A stretch of DNA of 27,452 nucleotides from Methylibium sp964616015. GTDB taxonomy: Bacteria > Pseudomonadota > Gammaproteobacteria > Burkholderiales > Burkholderiaceae_C. The notes beneath the pieces are model-generated. The model did no database searches, was not told where the DNA came from, and was given only the letters and a program-made list of their open reading frames with translations. The DNA is taken from positions 1 through 27,452 of the forward strand of contig CAZTTC010000026.1 of the NCBI GenBank assembly GCA_964616015.1, given 5' to 3'. This document shows, piece after piece, positions 6,971 through 14,203 of the stretch; the first letter of the stretch is position 1, and the number at the start of each line of letters is the position of its first letter. The position numbers and the translations under genes were made by a program.

Positions 6971-9052
6971 TCAGAAGCTGACGCGCAGTCCGGCGCTGAG
7001 GCTGCGACCCGGCAGCGGCGCCAGCTGCCGCACGGTCGCGATCGACGCGGCGTTGAAGGCCAGTTCGTCGGTCAGGTTGTCCAGCCTCAGGAAGAACAGG
7101 GCGTCGCTGCCGCCGAGCGTCACGGGCTTGCTCAGCGCGAGGTTCAGCAGCGTGTGGCCCGCCGTCGGCGCGTCGTCGCTCGGCACGCGATCCTGCCGGC
7201 TGGCGCGCACGACCTCGCCGCGCAGCTGCCAGCCGGCCAGCGCGTAGACCGCACCGAGCCTGAGCCGCAGCGGTGCGATACGCGGCAAGGGCTCGCCGGT
7301 GTCCAGGTTGGTGGCGCGCACGGCATCGAGCTGGGCGTCGAGGTCGAGCGTGCCCGACGCCTGGAGGACCCGCCAGGCGGCTTCCAGCTCGAAGCCGCTG
7401 AGGCGCGCCTTCACGCCACCAAAGCCATAGACGGGAAAGACCTCTCCCTCGTCGTTGACGAAGTCCGGCTCGCCGGTGCGCAGCAGCGCGATGTAGTTCG
7501 AGTAGCGGCTGGTGAACACGCCGGCCCGCACGCGGTCGTGATCGCGCTTCCACTCCAGGGCGACGTCCAGGTTGCTGCCTTTCTCCTTGCCCAACCCGGT
7601 GTCGCCGCGCTCGAAGGCCGCAGTCGCGATGTGCACGCCATTGGCAAAGAGCTCGTAGTGGGTCGGCGCGCGCTCGGTGTAGGCAAGATTGCCACTGAAC
7701 TGCCAGCCCGGCCCCAGCAGGCCGGCCAGGTCGCGGATGCCGCCGAAGGCGGCGCTGGTGGTGGTGAGCCGGCGTTGCTGCGGCGACCCGAAGCGCGGGT
7801 CGGCGCCCGCTTCGTCGCCCGCGGAGTCGAGCAAGTGGCGCTCGACGCGGCCGCCGAAGCTCAGGCGCGAAGCGCCGGCCAGCCGCAGTTCCTCATGGGC
7901 GAACAGGGCCGTTTGGCGCGTGCGGGTGCTCGGCACGAAGGCTTCTTCTCCCAGCGCCGAGAACTTCGCGCTCTCGGCCTGCAAGCCCAGCACGCCCCGC
8001 AGATCGCCGAGCGGAGCGTGCTCGACCTCGATGCGCGCGTCCTGGCCCTTGTTGCTGAATGTCGTGCCGACCGCGCCGCCGCCTTCGACCTCCTGGTGGC
8101 GGTAGTCGGTCGACTGCAGCCTGGCGCGCACCGTGCGGATCGCGCCGCCGAGGTCGCGCCACTCGCCGGCCACGGCGAGCTTGTCGCGCTTCATGCGGAT
8201 CAGCACGTCGTCCTCGGCAACGATGCCGTAGTCGTTGCGGTAGGTGTCGAAAGACGCGCCCAGGTAGCCGTGATCCCACAACAGCGAGGCGCCGAGTGCC
8301 CCGCCGCGTGCGTCGCTGGCCGAGTTGACGATGCGATCGCGGCGTTCGCTGCCGCCGTCGACCGGCCGGTCGAAGCCCGGCACGCGCAGGTCGTCGGTGC
8401 GGCGCTGGAACCCGTCGGCGTGGATCGCGAAGCCTCCGCGGCCCTCGGGGTCGCCTGCGGGGTTCACACCCGTCTCGACCAGCGCCGACGCCGCGCGCTG
8501 CCGATCGGCACCGCCGCCGCGCAGTTCCAGCGCACCGCCCACGCCGCCGACCGGCGCCTTGGGAATGCGGTTGTCGATCGCGTTGACGACCCCGCCGACC
8601 GCGCTGCCGCCGTACAGCAGGGCCGCCGGTCCGCGCAGCACCTCGATCCGCTCGACCACCAGCGGGTCGATCGGCACGGCGTGGTCGAAGCTCAGCGCGG
8701 ACACATCCAGCGTGGCGCCCGCGTTGCTGAGGATGCGGATGCGGTCGCCGTCCTGGCCGCGGATCACCGGCCGATTGGCGTTGGGGCCGAAGTAGCTGGA
8801 CGACACACCGGGCAGGCCCGACAGCGTCTCGCCGAGGCTGCTGCCGCGGCGCACCACGAGGCCGGGGCCGGCGAGCACGTCGCTCGGCGTGGCGATGCCG
8901 TCACTGCCGAGCGGGTTGCCGGTCACGACCACGGGCGGCAGCGTGGCCGAAGGTGGCGGCAGCGATTGCGCCCGGGCCGGTGAGCCTGCACTGAGGCCGG
9001 TGAGAGCGAGGGCGGGCCAGGCCGCCGCAAGGGGGTTGAGGATCGAACGCAT
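6971..9052 (-). CDS. TonB-dependent outer membrane receptor (ZnuD-like)
   Basis: This 693-residue receptor imports a metal or metal complex across the outer membrane. It has an N-terminal signal peptide ending near SPARAQS. A TonB-box-like LPPVVVTGNPLG is followed by a plug domain with VIRGQDGDRIRILSNAG and VERIEVLRGPAALLYGGSAVGGVV. A barrel of alternating hydrophobic strands follows, ending LSAGLRVSF with the C-terminal aromatic needed for barrel assembly. The plug and the phrases YTERAPTHYELFANGVH and NLTDELAFNAASI resemble zinc receptors of the ZnuD group. The closely placed small His-containing exported protein upstream fits metal uptake. Metal identity is an inference; the receptor call is secure. 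The start is the ATG at 9052, before a clear signal peptide; the frame itself is open to 9340. Confidence 0.9.
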   Translation of the reverse strand: MRSILNPLAAAWPALALTGLSAGSPARAQSLPPPSATLPPVVVTGNPLGSDGIATPSDVLAGPGLVVRRGSSLGETLSGLPGVSSSYFGPNANRPVIRGQDGDRIRILSNAGATLDVSALSFDHAVPIDPLVVERIEVLRGPAALLYGGSAVGGVVNAIDNRIPKAPVGGVGGALELRGGGADRQRAASALVETGVNPAGDPEGRGGFAIHADGFQRRTDDLRVPGFDRPVDGGSERRDRIVNSASDARGGALGASLLWDHGYLGASFDTYRNDYGIVAEDDVLIRMKRDKLAVAGEWRDLGGAIRTVRARLQSTDYRHQEVEGGGAVGTTFSNKGQDARIEVEHAPLGDLRGVLGLQAESAKFSALGEEAFVPSTRTRQTALFAHEELRLAGASRLSFGGRVERHLLDSAGDEAGADPRFGSPQQRRLTTTSAAFGGIRDLAGLLGPGWQFSGNLAYTERAPTHYELFANGVHIATAAFERGDTGLGKEKGSNLDVALEWKRDHDRVRAGVFTSRYSNYIALLRTGEPDFVNDEGEVFPVYGFGGVKARLSGFELEAAWRVLQASGTLDLDAQLDAVRATNLDTGEPLPRIAPLRLRLGAVYALAGWQLRGEVVRASRQDRVPSDDAPTAGHTLLNLALSKPVTLGGSDALFFLRLDNLTDELAFNAASIATVRQLAPLPGRSLSAGLRVSF

Positions 9053-9174
9053 GGGTTCAGGCCCGCGCGAGCAGGCTCCATCGAAGGGGACGGGGGCGCG
9101 TTCACCTCGGGGCGATGCCCGGGGGTGTCGGCGATGGCAGGTCGACGGGCGCACGGCGCCGGTCGACGACAGGC

Positions 9175-9537
9175 TCAGCCGATCGGCGGCGGCGCCCGCG
9201 CCAGGTAGGCGGTGGGCGAGTCGGTGGCGCCGAGGCAGACGGCCAAGGCCGTCGCACGCTCGCAGACGGGGACCGCTTCCAGCGCCTCGCCGGCCGACGC
9301 CAGCGGCTCGCCGAGCGCCAGCTGATCGAAGAGCCGGCACTCGGCCGTCTGGCGCTGGTCGTGACCGAACGGACCGTCACCAGCGTGAGCCTGCTCGACC
9401 GCCTGGGCGCCATGGGCGACCGGCGCCAGACCGTGCGTGCTGCGGTGCGCCAGCCCCAGGGCCTGGGCCCACAGCAGCGCGACCAGCAACAACGCCGCCA
9501 GCCGGCGATCGACGCGCGGACGCATCGGGTCGCTCAT
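9175..9537 (-). CDS. Small exported His/Cys-containing protein, possibly metal-linked
   Basis: This protein of 120 residues (116 if the second ATG at 9525 is used) starts with a hydrophobic signal segment, LAALLLVALLWAQALGLAH. A histidine-scattered stretch follows (HRSTHG, APVAHG, QAHAGDG, FGHDQ), then AECRLFDQLALGEPL, VCERATALAVC and a Pro-rich tail YLARAPPPIG. The layout is like the short DUF2946-type proteins that often sit near metal transport genes, but I do not assign it firmly. It is 122 bases upstream of the TonB receptor in the same direction, so a shared role in periplasmic metal handling is plausible. An inverted repeat lies just upstream (9556-9574). Confidence 0.7.
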   Translation of the reverse strand: MSDPMRPRVDRRLAALLLVALLWAQALGLAHRSTHGLAPVAHGAQAVEQAHAGDGPFGHDQRQTAECRLFDQLALGEPLASAGEALEAVPVCERATALAVCLGATDSPTAYLARAPPPIG

Positions 9538-9555
9538 GGCCGGCGGGGCGCAGCG

Positions 9556-9574
9556 ATGCTCATGGAAAGAGCAT
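9556..9574. promoter_or_regulatory. 19-bp perfect inverted repeat, candidate operator
   Basis: ATGCTC and GAGCAT flank a 7-base spacer, giving a perfect 6-7-6 inverted repeat 18 bases before the small exported protein gene. On the minus strand its left arm overlaps a TATGCT hexamer that could act as a -10. It does not look like the Zur consensus (GTTATA..TATAAC) or the Fur box. The regulator, if any, is unknown. Confidence 0.35.
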
Positions 9575-9592
9575 ACGCAATCCGTCAAGCCC

Positions 9593-10141
9593 TCAGCGCC
9601 GCTGGCGCGCCGCGAAGGTCTTGCGGAACTTCTCGACCTTGGGCGCGACGACGAAGGCACAGTAGCCCTGGCCCGGGTGCTGCGCGAAGTAGTTCTGGTG
9701 GTAGGCCTCGGCGCGCCAGTAGTTGCGCTCCGGCGTCACCTCGGTCACGACCTGGCCGCGCACCGCCCCGCTGGTCTGCAGCTCGGCGATCACCTCGCGC
9801 GCGGTGCGATCCTGCTCGTCGCCGTGCGTATAGATGCCCGAGCGGTACTGCGTGCCGACGTCGTTGCCCTGGCGGTTCGGCGTCGTCGGGTCGTGCACGA
9901 CGAAGAAGATCTCGAGCAGCTCGCGAAACGTGATGCGCTGCGGATCGAAGCTGACGCGCACGACCTCGGCATGGCCGGTGTCGCCGCTGCAGACCTGCTC
10001 GTAGCTGGGGTTGAGCACGTGACCGTTGCAGTAGCCCGACTCGACGGCGAGCACGCCTTCGACGTCGAGGAAGACCGCCTCAGTGCACCAGAAGCAGCCG
10101 CCGCCGAGCGTGGCGACCTCGGCCCTTGCATTCGTGTTCAT
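9593..10141 (-). CDS. msrA: Peptide-methionine (S)-S-oxide reductase
   Basis: This enzyme repairs oxidised methionine by reducing the S-sulfoxide. The 182-residue protein has TLGGGCFWCTEAVF, with the catalytic Cys16 in GCFWC. The family blocks VESGYCNGHVLNPSYEQVCSG and GHAEVVRVSFDP follow, then FFVVHDPTTPNRQGNDVGTQYRS. QNYFAQHPGQGYCAFVVAPK is at the C-terminus, with a likely recycling Cys. There is no signal peptide, so it acts in the cytoplasm. The ATG at 10141 fits the family start. The gene is divergent from the YdcF-like gene and lies upstream of the small exported protein with a 55-base gap, so partial read-through into the metal genes is possible. Confidence 0.96.
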   Translation of the reverse strand: MNTNARAEVATLGGGCFWCTEAVFLDVEGVLAVESGYCNGHVLNPSYEQVCSGDTGHAEVVRVSFDPQRITFRELLEIFFVVHDPTTPNRQGNDVGTQYRSGIYTHGDEQDRTAREVIAELQTSGAVRGQVVTEVTPERNYWRAEAYHQNYFAQHPGQGYCAFVVAPKVEKFRKTFAARQRR

Positions 10142-10231
10142 CGTTGTCGGTGAAGGTCGGGACAGTGAAAGCGATCATGCCGCAGCCGGCAGGCGCCGGC
10201 CTGACGCCACAATCGGTCGCCCCAGGCCTGT

Positions 10232-11041
10232 ATGGCTTACATGCCCGAGATCGATGCCCTCAAGCCGCTGCTGGTCGCGCTGCTGCTGCCGCCGCTGCCC
10301 TTCCTGGCGATCCTCCTGATCGGCGCCCGGCTGCTGACGTGGCGGCGCTGGTTCGGCAGGACGCTGCTGCTGCTGGGCGCTGCGCTGGTGTGGCTGAGCT
10401 GCTGTCAGGGCATGGGCCGCTGGTTGCAGGCGGTCGCCCTCCCGCCACCCGCTCCGCTGGACGACGCACGGATCGCCGCGTTGAGGCCGGCCAAGGCCGA
10501 ACCGAGTCCGACCACCGCCATCCTGGTACTGGGTGGCGGCGTGGTGCCGCGGGCTCCGGAGTGGGGCATGGCCGACCTGAGCCCCGCGTCACTCGAGCGG
10601 CTGCGCTTCGGCGTGCACCTGGGCCGCGCCACCGGCCTGCCGATCGCCTTCAGCGGCGGCATCGGCTGGTCGCAGCGCCGCGAGGTCGGATCGACGGAAG
10701 CCGAGATCGCGCGACGCGTCGCCGAGCAGGACTTCCTGAGGCCGCTGAAGTGGATCGAGCCCGACGCGCGCGACACGGTCGAGAACGCCGTCTTCAGCCT
10801 GCGGCTGCTGAAGGCGGCGGGCATCCAGCGCATCGTGCTGGTGACGCACGCCTGGCACATGCCGCGGGCGCTGCGTGCCTTCGAGCGCATCGGCGGCGGC
10901 GCGGTCGAGGTGGTCGCTGCGCCCATGGGCTACTTCGTCCCGGCCGACCGCCCGGTGCTCGACTGGTTGCCCAGCAGTCGCGGCTTCGAGCAGGTGCGGG
11001 TCGTGCTGCGTGAACGGCTGGCCCTGCGCTTCGAGCCGTGA
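10232..11041 (+). CDS. YdcF/ElyC/SanA-family protein (DUF218)
   Basis: This 269-residue protein has two N-terminal membrane segments (about residues 9-31 and 41-56), followed by a Rossmann-like DUF218 domain outside the membrane. The domain shows TAILVLGGGVVPRAPE, LRFGVHLGRATGLPIAFSGG, and VLVTHAWHMPRALRAFE, the conserved DUF218 strand-loop blocks. ElyC and related proteins affect cell-envelope and peptidoglycan or lipid-carrier homeostasis in Escherichia coli, but the chemistry is not established. ATG codons at 10232 and 10241 are both possible starts. A CACAAT hexamer at 10208-10213 could be its -10. The gene is divergent from msrA and convergent with the small RNA and ubiD. Confidence 0.87.
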   Translation: MAYMPEIDALKPLLVALLLPPLPFLAILLIGARLLTWRRWFGRTLLLLGAALVWLSCCQGMGRWLQAVALPPPAPLDDARIAALRPAKAEPSPTTAILVLGGGVVPRAPEWGMADLSPASLERLRFGVHLGRATGLPIAFSGGIGWSQRREVGSTEAEIARRVAEQDFLRPLKWIEPDARDTVENAVFSLRLLKAAGIQRIVLVTHAWHMPRALRAFERIGGGAVEVVAAPMGYFVPADRPVLDWLPSSRGFEQVRVVLRERLALRFEP

Positions 11042-11059
11042 ACACGATCGAAGGCCCGG

Positions 11060-11096
11060 AAAAGAGAAACCCCTCTTGCCGTCACGGCAGGAGGGG
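11060..11096 (-). terminator. Rho-independent terminator, minus strand
   Basis: A 12-bp stem with one mismatch (arms 11070-11081 and 11085-11096, loop 11082-11084) is followed on the minus strand by TTTCTCTTTT (11069-11060). There is no T-tract on the plus side, so it serves minus-strand transcripts, namely the candidate small RNA and ubiD read-through. Confidence 0.85.
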
Positions 11097-11192
11097 TGAG
11101 GCGGCGTAGCCACCTTCGGGGCTCCGGAGGTATTCGGTCCAGGGCCCCTGGCGCGCAGAGACTGCGTCCTTTGGGATGCTTGCGTTGCAAGC
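11060..11192 (-). ncRNA. Candidate small RNA downstream of ubiD
   Basis: The region between ubiD and the YdcF-like gene has a promoter (11199-11227), a predicted transcript start at about 11192 and a strong terminator ending at 11060. This gives an RNA of about 133 nt. The transcript would fold into a chain of short, nearly perfect hairpins. Their plus-strand spans are 11178-11192 (6-bp stem, loop AAC), 11154-11166 (5-bp stem), 11139-11151 (13-nt palindrome), 11112-11131 (8-bp stem, one mismatch), 11100-11114 (6-bp stem) and the terminator. The first hairpin begins at the predicted +1. No open reading frame with family features lies in it. I do not recognise an Rfam family, and the chain layout is unlike the rod shape of 6S RNA. 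Confidence 0.6.
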
Positions 11193-11198
11193 TCCACA

Positions 11199-11227
11199 AG
11201 ACTAGGTGGCCAGACCCGCGATTGCAA
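11199..11227 (-). promoter_or_regulatory. Promoter of the candidate small RNA
   Basis: On the minus strand TTGCAA (11227-11222) and TAGTCT (11204-11199) are separated by exactly 17 bases. The -35 overlaps a 13-base palindrome, GCAAAGCCTTTGC (11224-11236), which could be an operator. The promoter lies about 50 bases past the ubiD stop. Confidence 0.55.
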
Positions 11228-11279
11228 AGCCTTTGCGCCTATGGGGTGCGCACGCGCGATTACGAACCGGTGCGGCCGG

Positions 11280-12857
11280 TCAGTCGGCGGGTCGATCGCG
11301 CATCAGCGCGGCGAAGATCGCGTCGACGCGCTGCTCGACGGCGGCATCCATCGCGATCGTGCGCCCCCACTCTCGCGCCGTCTCGCCCGGCCACTTGCTG
11401 GTCGCGTCCAACCCCATCTTGCCGCCCAGCCCGGACACCGGCGACGCGAAGTCCAGATAGTCGATCGGCGTCTGCTCGACCAGGGTCGTGTCGCGCACGG
11501 GGTCCATGCGCGTCGTGATGGCCCAGATCACGTCGGGCCAGCTGCGGATGTCGACATCCTCGTCGGTCACGACGATGAACTTGGTGTACATGAACTGCCG
11601 CAGGAAGCTCCACAGGCCGAACATGACGCGCTTCGCGTGGCCGGGGTAGCTCTTGCGGATGCTGACGATCGCCATCCGGTAGCTGCAGCCTTCGGGCGGC
11701 AGGTAGAAGTCCGTGATCTCCGGAAACTGCTTCTGCAGGATCGGCACGAACACCTCGTTGAGCGCGACCCCCAGCACCGCCGGCTCGTCGGGCGGCTTGC
11801 CGGTGTAGGTCGAGTGGTAGATCGGATCCTCGCGATGCGTGATGCGGTCGATCTGGAAGACCGGGAACCAGTCCTGCTCGTTGTAGTAGCCGGTGTGATC
11901 GCCGAAGGGACCTTCCAGCGCGTGCAGGTAGCCGCCCTTCTCCTTCAGCGCAACGCCGTGCTCGCTGAGGCCGGTGTAGCCCGGCTCGGCCGGCGGGATG
12001 TGCCCCTCCAGCACGAACTCCGCGCGCGCCGGGACCTGCAGCTTGAGGTCGCCCTCGCCGACACCCGATGCCGCGACCTCGGTCCGGCTGCCACGCAGCA
12101 GGCCGGCGAACTGGTACTCGCCGAGGCTGTCGGGCACAGGCGTCACCGCCCCGAGGATGGTGGCCGGATCGGCCCCCAGCGCCACGGCCATCGGGAAAGG
12201 CCGTCCCGGATGGGCCAGCGCGAAGTCGCGGAAGTCGAGCGCGCCGCCACGGTGGGCCAGCCACCGCATGATGGTCTGCCGCGGTCCGATCACCTGCTGG
12301 CGGTAGATGCCCAGGTTCTGCCGCAGGCGCGGCGCAGGTCCCACCTGCGGCCCCCGCGTGATGACCAGTCCCCAGGTGATCAACGGGCCGGCATCGTCCG
12401 GCCAGCAGGTCTGGACCGGCAGCCGGCCGAGGTCGACATCGCGCCCCTCCCAGACGACCTGCTGGCATGCCGGGCTGCGCACGACGGCCGGCTTCATGTC
12501 CCACAGCGCCTTGAGCATCTGCAGCAGCCGGCCGCCATCCTTCAGGCTGCGCGGCGGATCGGGCTCCTTGAGGCTGGCCAGCACCCGGCCGACCTCGCGC
12601 AGCTGCCCGACGTCGTCCGCTCCCATGCCCTGGGCGACGCGCCGAGGCGTCCCGAACAGGTTGGTCAGGACCGGAAATTTGTAAGCAATGCCCCCTCGAG
12701 TCGGGCATGCGAAGAGCAGGGCCGGCCCCCCGGCCCGGAGCACCCGATCGCTGAGCGCTGTCATCTCGAGCCGCGCCGACACTGGCTCTGCGACGCGCCG
12801 CAGATCCCCGAGCCGGTCGAGGCCCGCCAGGAACTCGCGCAAGTCGCCGTACTTCAT
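11280..12857 (-). CDS. ubiD: 4-hydroxy-3-polyprenylbenzoate decarboxylase (UbiD)
   Basis: This prenylated-FMN enzyme decarboxylates 4-hydroxy-3-polyprenylbenzoate in ubiquinone synthesis and acts at the inner face of the membrane. The 525-residue length is slightly above the roughly 500 usual for the family. Conserved segments include KYGDLREFLAGLDRLGDLRRV, FPVLTNLFGTPRRVAQGMG, GAVTPVPDSLGEYQFAGLLRG, VPARAEFVLEGHIPP, EGPFGDHTGYYNEQDWFPVF, and near the end FIVVTDEDVDIRSWPDVIWA with LDFASPVSGLGGKMGLDATSKWPGET. The ATG at 12857 has a weak A-rich ribosome site (AAAAG). It sits at the edge of the only AT-rich intergenic stretch here, shared with the divergent transglycosylase gene. The partner ubiX is not in the window. 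Confidence 0.95.
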   Translation of the reverse strand: MKYGDLREFLAGLDRLGDLRRVAEPVSARLEMTALSDRVLRAGGPALLFACPTRGGIAYKFPVLTNLFGTPRRVAQGMGADDVGQLREVGRVLASLKEPDPPRSLKDGGRLLQMLKALWDMKPAVVRSPACQQVVWEGRDVDLGRLPVQTCWPDDAGPLITWGLVITRGPQVGPAPRLRQNLGIYRQQVIGPRQTIMRWLAHRGGALDFRDFALAHPGRPFPMAVALGADPATILGAVTPVPDSLGEYQFAGLLRGSRTEVAASGVGEGDLKLQVPARAEFVLEGHIPPAEPGYTGLSEHGVALKEKGGYLHALEGPFGDHTGYYNEQDWFPVFQIDRITHREDPIYHSTYTGKPPDEPAVLGVALNEVFVPILQKQFPEITDFYLPPEGCSYRMAIVSIRKSYPGHAKRVMFGLWSFLRQFMYTKFIVVTDEDVDIRSWPDVIWAITTRMDPVRDTTLVEQTPIDYLDFASPVSGLGGKMGLDATSKWPGETAREWGRTIAMDAAVEQRVDAIFAALMRDRPAD

Positions 12858-13082
12858 TCTTTTATGGAATTAAAAACTTGTTTGATAGTCTTGACTGGTT
12901 ATTACAGACCTACCTACACTCCGCCCCGCTAGGGATAACCCGCGCCGATCAAACGGCGCCACGCTGCAGATCATCCAGCCCTCGCCGGCTCTGCCACCAG
13001 ACCGGCCACATGTAACGGGCGGATTATCTCCGCGGGATGCAGGACCCGACCGGTCCGTTCCGCGCTCGTCGAAAGGAGAGGC
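12858..13082. other. AT-rich divergent intergenic region between ubiD and the transglycosylase gene
   Basis: About 70 bases beside ubiD are clearly AT-rich against the surrounding GC-rich DNA and carry the plus-strand promoter at 12891-12920. The rest would be a leader of about 155 nt for the transglycosylase gene. It includes a perfect hairpin at 12942-12959 (6-bp stem GCGCCG/CGGCGC, loop ATCAAA). GGTTAT (12897-12902) and ATAACC (12935-12940) form an inverted repeat around the -10. No open frame or known riboswitch was recognised. Confidence 0.5.
12891..12920 (+). promoter_or_regulatory. Promoter upstream of the lytic transglycosylase gene
   Basis: TTGACT at 12891-12896 and TACACT at 12915-12920 are 18 bases apart in an AT-rich context. 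Transcription would start near 12927, leaving an untranslated leader of about 155 nt before the ATG at 13083. Confidence 0.6.
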
Positions 13083-14000
13083 ATGACAGCGTTCCAGTCA
13101 GTTCAGCGGTCGTTCGCCCGATCGGCCGCTTCGGTGGGCCGCCCGGTGGCGGTCTTCCTCAAGGATGCGGGTCACGGCCTGCTCGAGGTCTGCCACAACT
13201 CGCTGGCCCTGGTCGGCCTGGCGGTGGTGGCGCTCTCGATGTTCTTCGCCACCCGGGCCGACCTGAGGCATTCGCTCGAGGAGCGCGCGCTCGACTGGCT
13301 GCAGTCGCGCCAGGAAGCGCGCGTCGAGGTCGATCCGTCTTCCGGCGCCGCCTTGGCCGTGGCGCTGGGCGACCGCGATGCGGTGGGTCGTGCGACCGCC
13401 GTGGATCCTCGCGAACTGGACCGCCAGCAAGCGGCCGTGGCCTCGTGGCTGGCGCGTCGCTACCGCGTCGCCCCCGAGCCCGTCAGCCGGCTGGTCCAGG
13501 AGGCCTGGCAGGTCGGCCAGCGCGCCCGGCTCGACCCGACGCTGATCCTCGCCATCATGGCCATCGAGTCCAGCTTCAACCCCTTCGCGCAGAGCCCGGT
13601 CGGTGCCCAAGGCCTGATGCAGGTCATGACGCGCATCCACGACGACAAGTACGAGGCGTTCGGGGGCACGCACGCCGCCTTCGACCCGGTGACCAACCTG
13701 CGCGTCGGCGTGCAGGTGCTGAAGGAATGCATCGCACGCGCCGGCAGCCTGGAGGGGGGCTTGCGCTACTACGTCGGCGCCGCCAACCTGCCCGACGACG
13801 GTGGCTATGCCGCCAAGGTGCTGGCCGAGCAGAGCTACCTGCGCTCGGTGGCGTCGGGCCGCAGCGTCGCCGTGACGGCGCCCTTGATCGTGGCCCCGGC
13901 CGCGGTGCCGGCGACGGGCCCGGCCGCACCGCAGACCGCAGCTCCCACCCCCGAGGGTCAGCCGACGGCAACGGTCGCCCAGACCATCGCCTTGCGCTAG
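13083..14000 (+). CDS. Membrane-anchored lytic transglycosylase (SLT domain)
   Basis: This 305-residue peptidoglycan hydrolase cleaves the glycan strand to a 1,6-anhydro product. A single N-terminal membrane segment (about residues 38-57, LALVGLAVVALSMFF) anchors it in the inner membrane with the catalytic part in the periplasm. The SLT domain contains LDPTLILAIMAIESSFNPFA, where Glu162 is the catalytic acid. PVGAQGLMQVM, NLRVGVQVLKECI and GGLRYYVGAAN follow. The tail from about residue 265 is rich in Ala, Pro and Thr and probably unstructured. GGAGAGGC lies immediately before the ATG as a strong ribosome site. The gene is a single unit with its own promoter; its role may be wall remodelling or space-making for envelope complexes. 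Confidence 0.92.
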   Translation: MTAFQSVQRSFARSAASVGRPVAVFLKDAGHGLLEVCHNSLALVGLAVVALSMFFATRADLRHSLEERALDWLQSRQEARVEVDPSSGAALAVALGDRDAVGRATAVDPRELDRQQAAVASWLARRYRVAPEPVSRLVQEAWQVGQRARLDPTLILAIMAIESSFNPFAQSPVGAQGLMQVMTRIHDDKYEAFGGTHAAFDPVTNLRVGVQVLKECIARAGSLEGGLRYYVGAANLPDDGGYAAKVLAEQSYLRSVASGRSVAVTAPLIVAPAAVPATGPAAPQTAAPTPEGQPTATVAQTIALR

Positions 14001-14032
14001 GTGTGCCAGGGCAGCGCCGCTCGACCCTCCGT

Positions 14033-14203
14033 TACACTGCGGCCGCTGCGCAGAGGCGACAGGGTTGCCCTGGCCCCGCGGTGGCCGACCACCGCGAAGC
14101 GCGGCAGCACGCCCCAGCCGCCGCTCGCCTGCGCCACGTTCCGACGCATCGAGGCTGTCGATGCCCGGGCCGGACACCGTTGACCGCATAGGACTCCCGC
14201 ACC
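14033..14203 (+). promoter_or_regulatory. Structured 5' leader of glyA, candidate cis-regulatory RNA
   Basis: A -10-like TACACT at 14033-14038 would start a transcript near 14045, giving a glyA leader of about 160 nt. The leader holds three perfect hairpins: 14060-14072 (CAGGG/CCCTG), 14077-14096 (CGCGGTGG/CCACCGCG, loop CCGA) and 14146-14164 (GCATCGA/TCGATGC, loop GGCTG). I recognise no glycine, SAM or tetrahydrofolate riboswitch core. No T-tract follows any stem. No -35 is obvious. Confidence 0.4.

Noticed and set aside
9556..9574. Zur box upstream of the small exported protein
   Set aside because: The repeat ATGCTC/GAGCAT lacks the TTATA..TATAA core of Zur sites. It is kept only as an unassigned inverted repeat.
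11060..11192. 6S RNA as identity of the small RNA
   Set aside because: A short CCCTGGACCGAATACC stretch recalls 6S sequence, but the molecule is a chain of small hairpins ending in a terminator, not a long rod pairing its two ends.
12930..12939. TAGGGATAAC, the first ten bases of the I-SceI homing site
   Set aside because: Only 10 of 18 bases match and no homing endonuclease or intron is nearby; this is chance.
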